Source: Rubrivivax gelatinosus (lineage in GTDB: Bacteria > Pseudomonadota > Gammaproteobacteria > Burkholderiales > Burkholderiaceae_C). Taken from it: DNA of 64,000 bases. The notes under the pieces are model-generated. The model was not told where the DNA came from, did not search any database, and worked only from the letters and a program-made list of their open reading frames with translations. Where the stretch lies: positions 248,001 to 312,000 of the forward strand of contig NZ_SLXD01000001.1 in the NCBI RefSeq assembly GCF_004340905.1, given 5' to 3'. The translations under genes were made by a program, and so were the position numbers. Positions 43,302 through 52,041 of the stretch are shown here, piece after piece; positions within the stretch are counted from its first letter, which is position 1, and each line of letters begins with the position of its first letter.

Positions 43302-43783
43302 GCCGCCGCCTTGCCGCGGGCGGCCGTGATCTCGACCAGCTCCTCGGCCAGCCAGCGCCGGCGCACGTTGACGACCCAGAAGGTGATCGACGCCGCGATC
43401 AGCGCCAGGATCACCGCCGAGAACGCGACGGTGAGGTTCTGCGACACCTGCGCCAGGTTGCCGTCGGACAACGACTTCAGCGCCGGGCCCATCGGGATCA
43501 TCGTCGCGACGAGTCCCAGCATCGGCGTCACGCGGCTGGCGATGCGCTGCGTTTCCAGCATCCGGTGGGCGTGCAGGTCCAGCGCGTCGTCGCTCAGGCC
43601 GCCGGCGGCGCGGTCGGCGGCCAGCAGCGGCCGGCCGCCGCCGCGGCGGCGCTGCCAGGCGAGCGTGGCGAACTCGCCCAGCGCCCAGAAGGCGTAGAGA
43701 AAGAGCAGCGCGATCAGCGCCAGCGTCGGCAGCAGGAAGAGCTGCGCGACGTCGTACATGGTCGATTCGAGCACGTGGTTCAT
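43298..43783 (-). CDS. MotA/TolQ/ExbB-type proton channel family protein
   Basis: The 161-residue protein has three predicted helices: about 10-35, then VTPMLGLVATMIPMGPALKSLS and TVAFSAVILALIAASITFWVVNVRRRW, which match helices 2 and 3 of the MotA/TolQ/ExbB family. With the DUF2149 protein it could form an ExbB/ExbD-like motor that energises a partner in the periplasm. It lies 16 bp downstream of the exported CobN-family gene. Confidence 0.88.
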   Translation of the reverse strand: MNHVLESTMYDVAQLFLLPTLALIALLFLYAFWALGEFATLAWQRRRGGGRPLLAADRAAGGLSDDALDLHAHRMLETQRIASRVTPMLGLVATMIPMGPALKSLSDGNLAQVSQNLTVAFSAVILALIAASITFWVVNVRRRWLAEELVEITAARGKAAA

Positions 43784-43799
43784 GGTCGGAGGGCTGCCT

Positions 43800-46700
43800 T
43801 CAGGTGGCGAAAGAAAGGGTGGACCGGTGGCGCCGGCCGCGCAGCGCGCCGCCGGCCAGCGCCAGCGCGATGGCCGCCAGCGCCAGCGCAGCACGCGAGG
43901 CCTCGGCCGGCGGCGGGGCGACACGTTCGAGCAGCAGGCCCTCGACCGGGGGCCGTGCCGCGGCGGGCTCGGGGGCGACGGGGGCCGCTTCGGCGGGCGC
44001 CGCGGGTGCGGGCGCCGGCACGGCCGGCTGCGGCGCGAGGCCGAAACCGACGAAGGCGGCGAACGCGGCGCTGTCGGGCCGAACGTCGTGGCGCTCGGCC
44101 AGCTCGCGCCAGCGTTGTTTCAGCTCGGCGACGCTCTCGGGCGCGGCCTTCCACTGGCCCAGGCGCGCGGCTTCCAGCATGCGTTCGATGACCTGCGCCA
44201 TCGCGTGCGGGTTGCGGCTCTCGAACCAGCGGCGCACGCCGAGCTGGTGCTTGTCGCGCACGTAGACGTCCATGAACTCCTGCCACTGGTCGTCGCGCAC
44301 GATCTCGCGCGCCACGCTCTGCCAGCCGGCGAAGTTGTTGATGCCGTCCAGCACCTGCAGCGTGCCGGCGTAGCCCTCGGCCATCAGGCCGCTGATGTGG
44401 CCGGGGTGGAAGTTGCGGGTCGCCAGCTCCTTGGCGAGGAACTCGGCCGCGCCTTCGACCCGCCCCGCGCCCGGCCCGCGCAGGTTGCTGATGTAGAGCT
44501 CGGGCGCCTGGCCGTCGAGGTGGCGCACGGCCAGCGACAGCCCGCCCAGGTACTGGAACGGGTCGTCGGTGGTCAGCATGCCGTAGAGGTTGGAGCTGCG
44601 CGCCAGCACCGCGCCTTCGGTGCCCTTCAGGTGCTCGGCGTAGAGGTTGGCCTTGCCGCGTCCGTCCACGCCGGCCTGGCCCCACTCGCCCTCGTCGGGG
44701 CCGTAGGCGTACTGCATGCGCGACAGGTACAGCGTCGCCAGCTTGCGGTCGCCCTCGGCCTGGGTCTTCCAGGTGTCGGTGGCCAGCGCCGCGTCGTCCA
44801 GGCCGCTGCCGTAACGGCCCGACTCGGACGAGAAGATGCGCGTCTGCCCGGCGCGTTCGGCGGCCGCCGCGTCCAGCCCGCGTGCGCGCAGGCCGGCGCT
44901 GATGCGGCGTGCGTTGGCCGCCACCGGGTTGTCGGCTTCGTCGGCCTGAGACGCGAGCTTGGCCGCCTTGGCGAGCTGGCGCATCACGTTCGGGAAGTGG
45001 TCCCGGTACAGCCCGGTGGCCGACAGCACGACGTCGATGCGCGGCCGGCCCAGTGCGGCGCGCGGCACGAGCTTGACGTCGGCGACCCGCCCGCCCGCGT
45101 CCCAGACCGGCTCGACGCCCAGCGCCCACAGCGCCTGCGCTTCGAGCAGGCCCTGGTGGCGCATGGTCTCCACCGACCACAGCGTGAACGCCAGCTTGGC
45201 CGGCGTGCGGCCGGTCTTGGCGCGGTGCGCGGCGGCGAGCTGCTCCAGCGCCTGCTTGCCGGCTTCCCAGGCGGCTTTGGTCGGCACGCGCGAGGGGTCG
45301 AAGCCGTAGAGGTTGCGCCCGGTCGGCAGCGAGTCGGGGTTCTTGATCGGGTCGCCGCCGTAGCTCGTCGGCCGGTAACGCCCGGCGAGTGCGTCCAGCA
45401 GCCCGGCGAGCTCGCCTTCGGCGCCCAGGTCGGCGTACCAGCGCCGGCCGCGTTCGAGCGCTTCACGCACCGGGGGTGGCAGCGCCGCGGTGTCGGCGCC
45501 CTGGACGATGAACTCGTGCAGACGGCGGTAGGTGGCGGTCTCGGTGAGTTTTCGCCAGTCGCCGACCAGCACCTCGTCGGCCTCTTCGCCGGGCGCGGCC
45601 AGCGCGACGAGGGTCTCGCGGCCCAGCATCTCCATCACCATCGCCAGGCGCCAGCGTTCCTCGGGCGCGCGGCCGAAGGTATGCAGGCCGACCGGCTGCA
45701 CCGTCAGCGCCAGCTCGTGCAGATGGTCGTGCAGCGCGGTGATGAAGGCCGGGAACTCGGCTTCGACACGCTCCTGGCTCCAGCCCATGTCGGCGGCGAT
45801 GCGTTCGCGCTTAACGCCGTCGGCAATCTGGCGCCGCAGCGCGTCGCGCACCTGGCCTTCGCCCTGCGCCAGCCACTGGTGCAGCGCGTCGTGCAGCGCG
45901 GTCAGCGCGTCGTGCAGCCCGGCCGGTGCCAGCGCCGGCGTCTGGTGCGAGACGACGACCGCACGCCCGCGGCGTTTGGTCTGCAGCGCCTCGCCGATGT
46001 TGTCGACGATGTACGGGTAGACCACGGGCACGTCGCCGACGGCCAGCAGCGCGTCGTCGTGGACCGACAGCCCGCGCTCCTTGCCCGGCAGCCACTCCTG
46101 CGTGCCGTGGGTGCCGAAGTGCACCAGCGCGTCGGCGGCGAATTGCTCGCGCGCCCAGAGGTAGACGGCGTAGTAGTGGTGCGAGGGCACGGCGCTGGTC
46201 GAGTGGTAGATGGCTTTCTCGCGGTCTTCGCCGCGTTCGCCGCGCGGCGGCTGCGGCAGCAGGCTGATGCCGCCCAGGCGCAGCCGCGGCACGACGAAAC
46301 CGTCCTGGCCGCCGCGGCGCACGATCCAGGTCGAGCGTTCGGGCGCGCCCCAGCGTTCGTGCAGCCGCGCGCCGACCTCGGGCGGCAGCGCCGCCAGCCA
46401 GGCGCGGTAGCGCGAGACCGGCAGCCAGTCGGCCAGGCCGTCGCGCAGCAATCGCTCCAGCACCTCGCGGTCGGCCGCCGGGCGGTAGGCGGGCTCCAGC
46501 AGGCGCTGCAGCGACGCCGTCAGCACCGCCTCGTCCTGGGTCTCGGTCGTGTAGCCGGCCTGGCGCAGCGCCGCCAGCGTCGCCACCAGGCTGCGCGGCA
46601 GGTTCATGAACGAGGCCGACAGGTTCTTCTCGCCCGGCGGGTAGTTCCAGAAGAACAGCGCGACGTGTTTGTCGGCCGGGGCCTTGCGCTGCAGCGCGAC

Positions 46701-47828
46701 GAGCTTCATCGCCTTGGCGACGACGGCGTCGACCTGCGGCGCGATCGGCTCCAGGCGCTCGTCGGCGCCGCCGTTGGCCGAGGCGATCAGGATGTCGGTG
46801 ATGCCGGCGGTCTCGGCCTGCGACAGGTAGAACGGCACGTCGTCGATGCGCACGCCCTGCGGGTCGGCGCGCCAGGCGGCGGCGTCTCCGCGACGGTAGT
46901 TCATGGCCTGGATCACCGGCACGCCCAGGGCCTCGAACTCGGCGCGGCGCGCCTCGGGGCTCAGCGTGATCTGGGTGTTGATCAGCACGTCGACCGTCGG
47001 CCGGCCGTCGAGCAGCGCGACGCGGCGCACGGCGTCGGCGTCGAGCACCGGCGTGTAGAAGGCCAGCGGCAGCGCGCCCTGCGCTTCCAGCCGCGTGATC
47101 AGCGCGTCCAGCAGCTCGGTCTCCTCGGCGGCGACGCTCTGCGGGTGGAAGACGATGCCGACGACCGGCGGGCGTGCCCCGCCCGGCGCGACGCCCTTCC
47201 ACGCCAGGTAGTCGCGGCTCGACGCGCTGACCAGGCCGGGGTATTTCGGGTGGTAGATGCCGGTGGCCGGGAAGACGACCGGGTCGGGGTGTAAGCCCCA
47301 GGGCCGGCCGTCCAGCCAGTCGTCCAGGGTCTGGACGAAGTGGCGCAGGTTGGGCCCGGCGCCGTTGACGTAGTAGGCGTGCAGGCGTTTGGCGAGGTCG
47401 GCCGGCACGTCGTGCGGGCGCGCCTCGGCGGTGGACAGCCAGACGTGCCGGCGGCGCTCCAGCGCCGGCAGCGCGGGCGCCAGCTTCTCGCGCATCCAGG
47501 CCTCGATGTGGGCACGCGGCGCGTCCAGCAGCACGAGGTCGGCGCCGTCCCAGAGCGTGGCGTCGATCGTGCCGAGCTTCTCGACGTAGCGGGCCTGCAC
47601 CTCCAGCCCCAGCGGGCCGCCAACGCGTGCCAGTGCCGCGAGCTTGGCCGGCGGCACCGGCGAGGTGGTGACGACGAGCACGCGCGCGGCCTGCGCCGGC
47701 AGCGCGAGCAGCAGCAGCAAGGCGGCGAGCACGACGGCCGCCGCCGCCAGCCGCCGGCGGGCGGCGGCGAGCGGGGCGGCGAGCTGGCAAGGCCGGCGCG
47801 TGGCCGGCGGGCTGGCGTCGCGGCGCAT
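43800..47828 (-). CDS. exported, membrane-anchored CobN-family protein (HmuS-like)
   Basis: The 1342-residue protein carries the CobN/Mg-chelatase H-type core: YHPKYPGLVSASSRDYLAWKG, FFWNYPPGEKNLSASFMNLPRSL, HFGTHGTQEWLPGKERGLS, LPTGRNLYGFDPSRVPTKAAWEAGK and FSSESGRYGSGLDD. Unlike cytoplasmic CobN, it has an N-terminal signal (about 25-47, ending PAQA) and a C-terminal helix (about 1308-1332) with a basic end. It should therefore face the periplasm, anchored in the inner membrane. It overlaps a haem-type receptor gene by 1 bp and precedes ExbB-like and DUF2149 genes. This matches the HmuS context (haem iron release), not cobalamin synthesis. Confidence 0.88.
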   Translation of the reverse strand: MRRDASPPATRRPCQLAAPLAAARRRLAAAAVVLAALLLLLALPAQAARVLVVTTSPVPPAKLAALARVGGPLGLEVQARYVEKLGTIDATLWDGADLVLLDAPRAHIEAWMREKLAPALPALERRRHVWLSTAEARPHDVPADLAKRLHAYYVNGAGPNLRHFVQTLDDWLDGRPWGLHPDPVVFPATGIYHPKYPGLVSASSRDYLAWKGVAPGGARPPVVGIVFHPQSVAAEETELLDALITRLEAQGALPLAFYTPVLDADAVRRVALLDGRPTVDVLINTQITLSPEARRAEFEALGVPVIQAMNYRRGDAAAWRADPQGVRIDDVPFYLSQAETAGITDILIASANGGADERLEPIAPQVDAVVAKAMKLVALQRKAPADKHVALFFWNYPPGEKNLSASFMNLPRSLVATLAALRQAGYTTETQDEAVLTASLQRLLEPAYRPAADREVLERLLRDGLADWLPVSRYRAWLAALPPEVGARLHERWGAPERSTWIVRRGGQDGFVVPRLRLGGISLLPQPPRGERGEDREKAIYHSTSAVPSHHYYAVYLWAREQFAADALVHFGTHGTQEWLPGKERGLSVHDDALLAVGDVPVVYPYIVDNIGEALQTKRRGRAVVVSHQTPALAPAGLHDALTALHDALHQWLAQGEGQVRDALRRQIADGVKRERIAADMGWSQERVEAEFPAFITALHDHLHELALTVQPVGLHTFGRAPEERWRLAMVMEMLGRETLVALAAPGEEADEVLVGDWRKLTETATYRRLHEFIVQGADTAALPPPVREALERGRRWYADLGAEGELAGLLDALAGRYRPTSYGGDPIKNPDSLPTGRNLYGFDPSRVPTKAAWEAGKQALEQLAAAHRAKTGRTPAKLAFTLWSVETMRHQGLLEAQALWALGVEPVWDAGGRVADVKLVPRAALGRPRIDVVLSATGLYRDHFPNVMRQLAKAAKLASQADEADNPVAANARRISAGLRARGLDAAAAERAGQTRIFSSESGRYGSGLDDAALATDTWKTQAEGDRKLATLYLSRMQYAYGPDEGEWGQAGVDGRGKANLYAEHLKGTEGAVLARSSNLYGMLTTDDPFQYLGGLSLAVRHLDGQAPELYISNLRGPGAGRVEGAAEFLAKELATRNFHPGHISGLMAEGYAGTLQVLDGINNFAGWQSVAREIVRDDQWQEFMDVYVRDKHQLGVRRWFESRNPHAMAQVIERMLEAARLGQWKAAPESVAELKQRWRELAERHDVRPDSAAFAAFVGFGLAPQPAVPAPAPAAPAEAAPVAPEPAAARPPVEGLLLERVAPPPAEASRAALALAAIALALAGGALRGRRHRSTLSFAT

Positions 47829-50101
47829 CAGAAGCGGTAGCGCACGCTGGCGTTGAAGGCGCGGCCGGGCTGCGTGTAGGCGTCGATGGCCTCGGTGGTG
47901 GTGCTCAGCTCGCGTGCGTCGGCCCACTGCATGTACTTCTTGTCGAAGAGGTTGGTGACGCCGAACACGAGTTCGGTGTCGGGCCGCACCAGCCACCACA
48001 TCGACAGATCGGCGACGGCGAAGCCGCCGGGCACGTACTGCGTGCTGTCGGCCTCGCGCACGTAGCGGCTCTGGCGCTTCATCGCGGTGACCGAGAACTC
48101 GCTGCCGAAGTGGCCGACCTCGCGCTTGACGGCCAGCACCAGCTTGTCGGGCTCGACGCTCTCCAGCGGCTGCTCGACGCCTTCGCTGTCGCTGTCGCCG
48201 TGCGCATGGGCGTAGCGCGCCGACAGCGTCCAGCCCGGGGCGACGCTCCAGTCCAGCGTCGCCTCGACGCCGCGGATGTCCACGCGGTTGAGGTTGACGG
48301 CCTGGAAGACCCACGGGTCGGCCGAGGTGCCCGAGCCGTCGACGGTGACGTTGGACTCGATGAAGTCCTTGTAGCGCGACTTGAACACCGTCGCCGTCCA
48401 GCGCAGCGCGCCGCTCTCGCCGCGCAGGCCGAGTTCGACGGTGTCGCTGGTCTCGGGCTTCAGGTCGGGGTTGCCGATCGAGATGTAGGGCTGAGAGGCC
48501 GTCAGGTTGGTGACGCCGCCGTTGACCTGCGACGGTGTCGGCGCGCGAAAGCCGTGCGCGACGTTGGCCACCGCACGCAGCGCCGGCGAGAACTTCCAGA
48601 TCAGCCCCAGCCGCGGCGACAGCTCGCTGCCCGACAGCGCCGTCGGCGCGATCGAGTTGTTGAGGGCGTACAGCGGGTCGTTGCGGTCGGGGTCGAGCTT
48701 GAAGTGGTCCCAGCGCAGCGCCGGGATCAGCGCCAGCCGGCCGAGCGAGATCTCGTCCTGCACGAAGGCGCCGAGCAGGCGGTAGTCGGTGTCGGGGAAG
48801 CTCTTGTTCTTGACGAAGGCCGAGGAGCCGCTGGTGACGAGCACGCCGTCCAGGTAGTTGGCGCCGTCCTTCAGCGAGGTGACTTCGGTGGTCGACGCGT
48901 CCAGGCCCCAGACCAGGCGCTGCGCGAGCTCGGTGCCGAAGTTGGACTCGAACTGCACGCTGCCGCCGACGGTCTTCTCCTCGTAGCGCGCGTCGCGTTC
49001 ACGGGTGTTCCAGGCGCTGGTGTTGGTGCGCGCCTCGTAGCCGAGCTGGCGGTTCTCGCTGTCCTGGGCGTAGACCGTGGCGTTGACACGCTGGAACCAG
49101 GCGGCGCGCGGGTCGGCGAACTCGTAGCCGGCCTTCAGCAGCGTGCGCTCGATGCGCTCGGCGGCGTCGACGTCGGTCGTCGTCGGGTACATGAAGTTGC
49201 CGAACAGCGTGTAGATCTCGGCATCGGTGCGTTTGCTCAGGTGCTCGGCGCTGAACTTCAGCTTCTGGCGCGCGTCCAGGCGCTGCTCGAGCTTGGCGAG
49301 CACGAAGTTGGATTGCGTGTCCTGCGGGTTGGGCGTGGTGCGGGTGTTGTTCCTGGCGTCGTTGTCGCCGCCGTTGTCGACCTCGTGGCCACGGCGCAGG
49401 CTGGCCAGCAGCATGGCCTCGGTGCCACCTTCGGCGCGCAGCGCGAAGGTCGGCACCGCGACCCAGGAGTCGTCGACGCCGCGGTAACCCAGCTTCAGCG
49501 ACTCGGCGTGTTTCTCGCCCGGGCGCAGCAGGTCCGACGGGTCCTTGGTGACGAAACTCACCGCGCCGGCCAGGCCGTCGCTGCCGTAGGACGCCGAGGA
49601 CGGCCCGCGCAGCAGCTCCACGCGCTTGAAGGCCTCGACGTCGATGTAGTCGCCGCGGCCGGCGAAGAACGGGCCGCTGGAATAGAGCATCGGCAGGCGC
49701 ACGCCGTCGACCTGCAGCATCACCTGGTTGCCTTCGAGGCCGCGGATGTTGATGCCCTCGTTGCCGCCGCGGCCGGTGCTGTAGAAGGCCGCCGAGCTGC
49801 GGTTGGGCAGCGCACGCACCGCGACGCCCGCCTCCTGCTTCAGCAGGTCCTGGATGTCGTTGGCGCCGCGGCGGTCGATCTCCTCGGCGGTGACGGCGCT
49901 GACGGTGGCCGCGACCTCGTCTTCGTTGGCCTCGACCCGCGTCGCCGAGACGACGACCTTGGGCAGCGGGGCCTGGGCGACGACGGTCGGCTGGGCGACC
50001 GGCTGGGCCTGGGCCAGCCCGGCCGCCAGTGCCGCGGCGGCAATGGTCAGCGGATGAAGGGCAAAACGTTGGCCGCGGCGCGGACCCTGTGGCTGTGACA
50101 T
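47828..50101 (-). CDS. TonB-dependent haem/haemoglobin-type outer-membrane receptor
   Basis: The 757-residue protein has a signal peptide (ending LAQAQP), a plug with VVVSATRVEANEDEV as TonB-box region and LRGPSSASYGSDGLAGAVSF, and a beta-barrel ending NASVRYRF. Haem-receptor signatures are present in the barrel: a FRAP box (GFRAPTPSQ, near 515) and NPDLKPETS (near 543). It fits the haemoglobin/transferrin/lactoferrin receptor family. It should import haem iron across the outer membrane. The stop overlaps the CobN-family start (TGATG). Confidence 0.92.
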   Translation of the reverse strand: MSQPQGPRRGQRFALHPLTIAAAALAAGLAQAQPVAQPTVVAQAPLPKVVVSATRVEANEDEVAATVSAVTAEEIDRRGANDIQDLLKQEAGVAVRALPNRSSAAFYSTGRGGNEGINIRGLEGNQVMLQVDGVRLPMLYSSGPFFAGRGDYIDVEAFKRVELLRGPSSASYGSDGLAGAVSFVTKDPSDLLRPGEKHAESLKLGYRGVDDSWVAVPTFALRAEGGTEAMLLASLRRGHEVDNGGDNDARNNTRTTPNPQDTQSNFVLAKLEQRLDARQKLKFSAEHLSKRTDAEIYTLFGNFMYPTTTDVDAAERIERTLLKAGYEFADPRAAWFQRVNATVYAQDSENRQLGYEARTNTSAWNTRERDARYEEKTVGGSVQFESNFGTELAQRLVWGLDASTTEVTSLKDGANYLDGVLVTSGSSAFVKNKSFPDTDYRLLGAFVQDEISLGRLALIPALRWDHFKLDPDRNDPLYALNNSIAPTALSGSELSPRLGLIWKFSPALRAVANVAHGFRAPTPSQVNGGVTNLTASQPYISIGNPDLKPETSDTVELGLRGESGALRWTATVFKSRYKDFIESNVTVDGSGTSADPWVFQAVNLNRVDIRGVEATLDWSVAPGWTLSARYAHAHGDSDSEGVEQPLESVEPDKLVLAVKREVGHFGSEFSVTAMKRQSRYVREADSTQYVPGGFAVADLSMWWLVRPDTELVFGVTNLFDKKYMQWADARELSTTTEAIDAYTQPGRAFNASVRYRF

Positions 50102-50189
50102 GGCTGTCTTTCTTGTGTCATGGCAAAGGGCTGGCGGCCGGCGCCCGGGCGGGCGCGGTGGCTGGCGGTCGGTGGGAGAAAGGGGACGC

Positions 50190-50519
50190 TCAGGCGCCGA
50201 GCGCCGGGCGGATGCGGGATTCGGCGCGCCAGGCGCCGCCGCCGAGTGCCCGGCGCAGCGCGACCAGCTGCTCGGCCTGGCGGCGGTTCTCGCGCACCAG
50301 GTCCAGCCGGGTGCGCAGATCCGGCGTTTCGACGTGCAGCAGGCGCAGCTCGTCGCGCAGCTGGGCGAGCTCGGTGTCGCGGCGGATCAGCAGCGCGCGC
50401 AGCCGCATCGCGTCGGCCTCGGCGGCGTCGGCGCGGCGCTGCAGCTCCCCGAAGACAGCGCCGGCTTCGGCGCGGGCCAGCGCCAGCACGGCCGCGATCC
50501 TGGGCTTGGGCGCGTTCAT
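50190..50519 (-). CDS. small coiled-coil protein in haem operon
   Basis: This 109-residue soluble protein is strongly helical and Arg/Leu/Glu-rich (LRALLIRRDTELAQLRDELRLL), probably a coiled coil across residues 15-95. It has no signal peptide and no recognised family. Its start overlaps the stop of the ChuS-like gene by four bases, and it precedes the receptor gene by 88 bp, so it is likely co-expressed under Fur control. Function is unknown. Confidence 0.6.
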   Translation of the reverse strand: MNAPKPRIAAVLALARAEAGAVFGELQRRADAAEADAMRLRALLIRRDTELAQLRDELRLLHVETPDLRTRLDLVRENRRQAEQLVALRRALGGGAWRAESRIRPALGA

Positions 50520-51580
50520 GCGTCCACCTCCACCTCGAGCTGGGCGACGAGGCGGCGCCAGCCGCAGCGTTCAGGCCGGACCGTGGAGTCGTCGCCCAGA
50601 CGCGCGATCGGGGCGCCCGTGGCGTCCAGCAGCAGCAGCGTCTGGCGCAGGCCGGCCAGCGACGGGCAGCCGAGCAGCCAGGCCTCGGCCACCGCGTCCT
50701 CGCGCAGGTGCAGGCGCACGCCGGCGGTCTCGGCCTGCGTCCAGCCGCGGGCCTGGTGGACCGCGCGCCAGTCGCCGCCGCAGGCGCCGGCGCCGGGCAC
50801 CTCGACCGACAGGCGCACGCCCTGCTGGGCGGCCGCGGTGAGCAGTTCGTGCGCGCTCGTCGGCACGACGCGGCGCGCGAAGTCCGGGCCGGCCAGGCGG
50901 CAGGCCTGCGCCGGGCTCAGCGCAAAACGCGCCAGCAGGGCTTCGAAACCGTCAGGCGTGCGCATCGCGCCCCAGGCCCGGCGCAGCGTGGCCGCGTCCG
51001 CGGGTTCGTCGGCGGGACGCGCGGCACGCACCCTGCGCGCCGCCAGAGGGCGCGGCGCCGGCTCGAAGCAGGCGCAGGCCTCGACAAGGTCCAGCCAGGC
51101 GGCCACGCCAGCGGCTTCCAGCGGCGTCAGCTCGGCCAGGCTGTCGCCGGCGGCGTCGAAGAACTGCAGGCTGCGCGCCAGCGAGCCGTCGGCGCCACGC
51201 TGCTCGAGCGCGAAGGCGTGCGCCCAATGTTCGGGCGCGCAGGCCGGGCCCAGGCGCTCGACGCGGCAGGCGCGGTGGCCGGCGACCGAACGCGTGCGGC
51301 CGAAACGCGCCAGCGCCGCGGCGATGTCGCGGCGGCGCACACGCAGCCGGCGCGCGGCCAGCGGCGACTCGGCGCGGTCGAAACAGCCGGCGTGTGCCGC
51401 GACGAGTTCGGCCTCGCGCACGCCGATGGCGGCCGCGGCGTCGCAGCGCTGCAGCGCCGCAGCCGGCACCGGCGTGCCGCTCAGCGCACGCAGCAGCTGA
51501 CGCAGCGCCGGCGCACGCACGCCGGGCGGGGGCAGCTTGAGGCCCTGGAGTACACGTGGAACGGCGGACGTTGGGTGCAC
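50516..51580 (-). CDS. ChuS/HemS-like haem-handling protein
   Basis: The 354-residue protein resembles two-repeat HemS/ChuS proteins: RCDAAAAIGVREAELVAAHAG at the N terminus, SLQFFDAAGDSLAELT at the end of repeat 1, and QTLLLLDATGAPIARL for repeat 2. Sequence divergence is considerable (Ala/Arg-rich), so haem degradation is not assured. The GTG at 51580 was chosen because CAGGAGCG lies 6 bp upstream; a longer GTG form at 51607 is less likely. It is 71 bp downstream of hemP. Confidence 0.75.
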   Translation of the reverse strand: MHPTSAVPRVLQGLKLPPPGVRAPALRQLLRALSGTPVPAAALQRCDAAAAIGVREAELVAAHAGCFDRAESPLAARRLRVRRRDIAAALARFGRTRSVAGHRACRVERLGPACAPEHWAHAFALEQRGADGSLARSLQFFDAAGDSLAELTPLEAAGVAAWLDLVEACACFEPAPRPLAARRVRAARPADEPADAATLRRAWGAMRTPDGFEALLARFALSPAQACRLAGPDFARRVVPTSAHELLTAAAQQGVRLSVEVPGAGACGGDWRAVHQARGWTQAETAGVRLHLREDAVAEAWLLGCPSLAGLRQTLLLLDATGAPIARLGDDSTVRPERCGWRRLVAQLEVEVDA

Positions 51581-51651
51581 GAAACGCTCCTGTTGGAGAG
51601 GGCGCACGTGCTGGCGGATCGCTGGCTGGTGCTGCGGCAGAGAAGGACGGG

Positions 51652-51867
51652 CTACTTCGTCAGGATCAGCTTGCCCATCGAGGTGATGCGCATGCGGTAG
51701 ACGGCGTCGCCGTGTTCGATCTCGATCTCGTCGGCCGCGCCGAAGAGATCGGCGCTCGTCCAGCGCGGACGGCGCGACGCCGGAGAGGGGGCAGGACGCC
51801 TGGCCGGCGTGTCGCCGGACGGCCGCAGCGGCTCGCGGGGATCGGGTTGCAGCATCGTCGTGGCCAT
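51652..51867 (-). CDS. hemP: haem uptake protein HemP
   Basis: This 71-residue protein ends with the HemP core: DLFGAADEIEIEHGDAVYRM, then RITSMGKLILTK. HemP is a small protein at the head of betaproteobacterial haem-uptake operons and in some species is needed for activation of the receptor gene. The ATG at 51867 lies just after the Fur-controlled promoter. A short Pro-rich N-terminal extension precedes the core. Confidence 0.95.
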   Translation of the reverse strand: MATTMLQPDPREPLRPSGDTPARRPAPSPASRRPRWTSADLFGAADEIEIEHGDAVYRMRITSMGKLILTK

Positions 51868-51885
51868 CGGTTGTCGATGCTGTCG

Positions 51886-51914
51886 ACTGTAATGCGAACC
51901 ATTCTCATTAACAA
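51886..51914 (-). promoter_or_regulatory. hemP promoter with Fur box
   Basis: Reading on the minus strand, TTGTTA (-35, 51909-51914) and TACAGT (-10, 51886-51891) are 17 bp apart. The 19-bp dyad AATGCGA-ACCAT-TCTCATT (51891-51909, plus strand) matches a Fur box and fills the spacer, so iron-bound Fur should block transcription. The 12-mer ACTGTAATGCGA is shared with the siderophore receptor promoter at 57861. Confidence 0.85.
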
Positions 51915-52041
51915 GCCCACGAGCGCAGGAATGGCGTGCACGCCACGTTCGCAGGGCCGGGATGCCCTTTCGCGCGCCTTGGCCCGGGCGCGGTCACGGC
52001 GAACCGTTACAACATCGCCTGCCGCCGATTGCCACTGCCCG

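Noticed and set aside
43758..47294. 1178-residue open frame on the plus strand
   Set aside because: It is antisense to the CobN-family gene. Its Arg/Gln/His/Ala-rich content is the usual shadow of GC-rich coding DNA, and no family motif is present.
43800..47828. Reading the CobN-family gene as cobalamin biosynthesis (aerobic cobaltochelatase)
   Set aside because: It has a signal peptide and C-terminal anchor, no CobS/CobT or other cob genes nearby, and sits in a haem-receptor operon.
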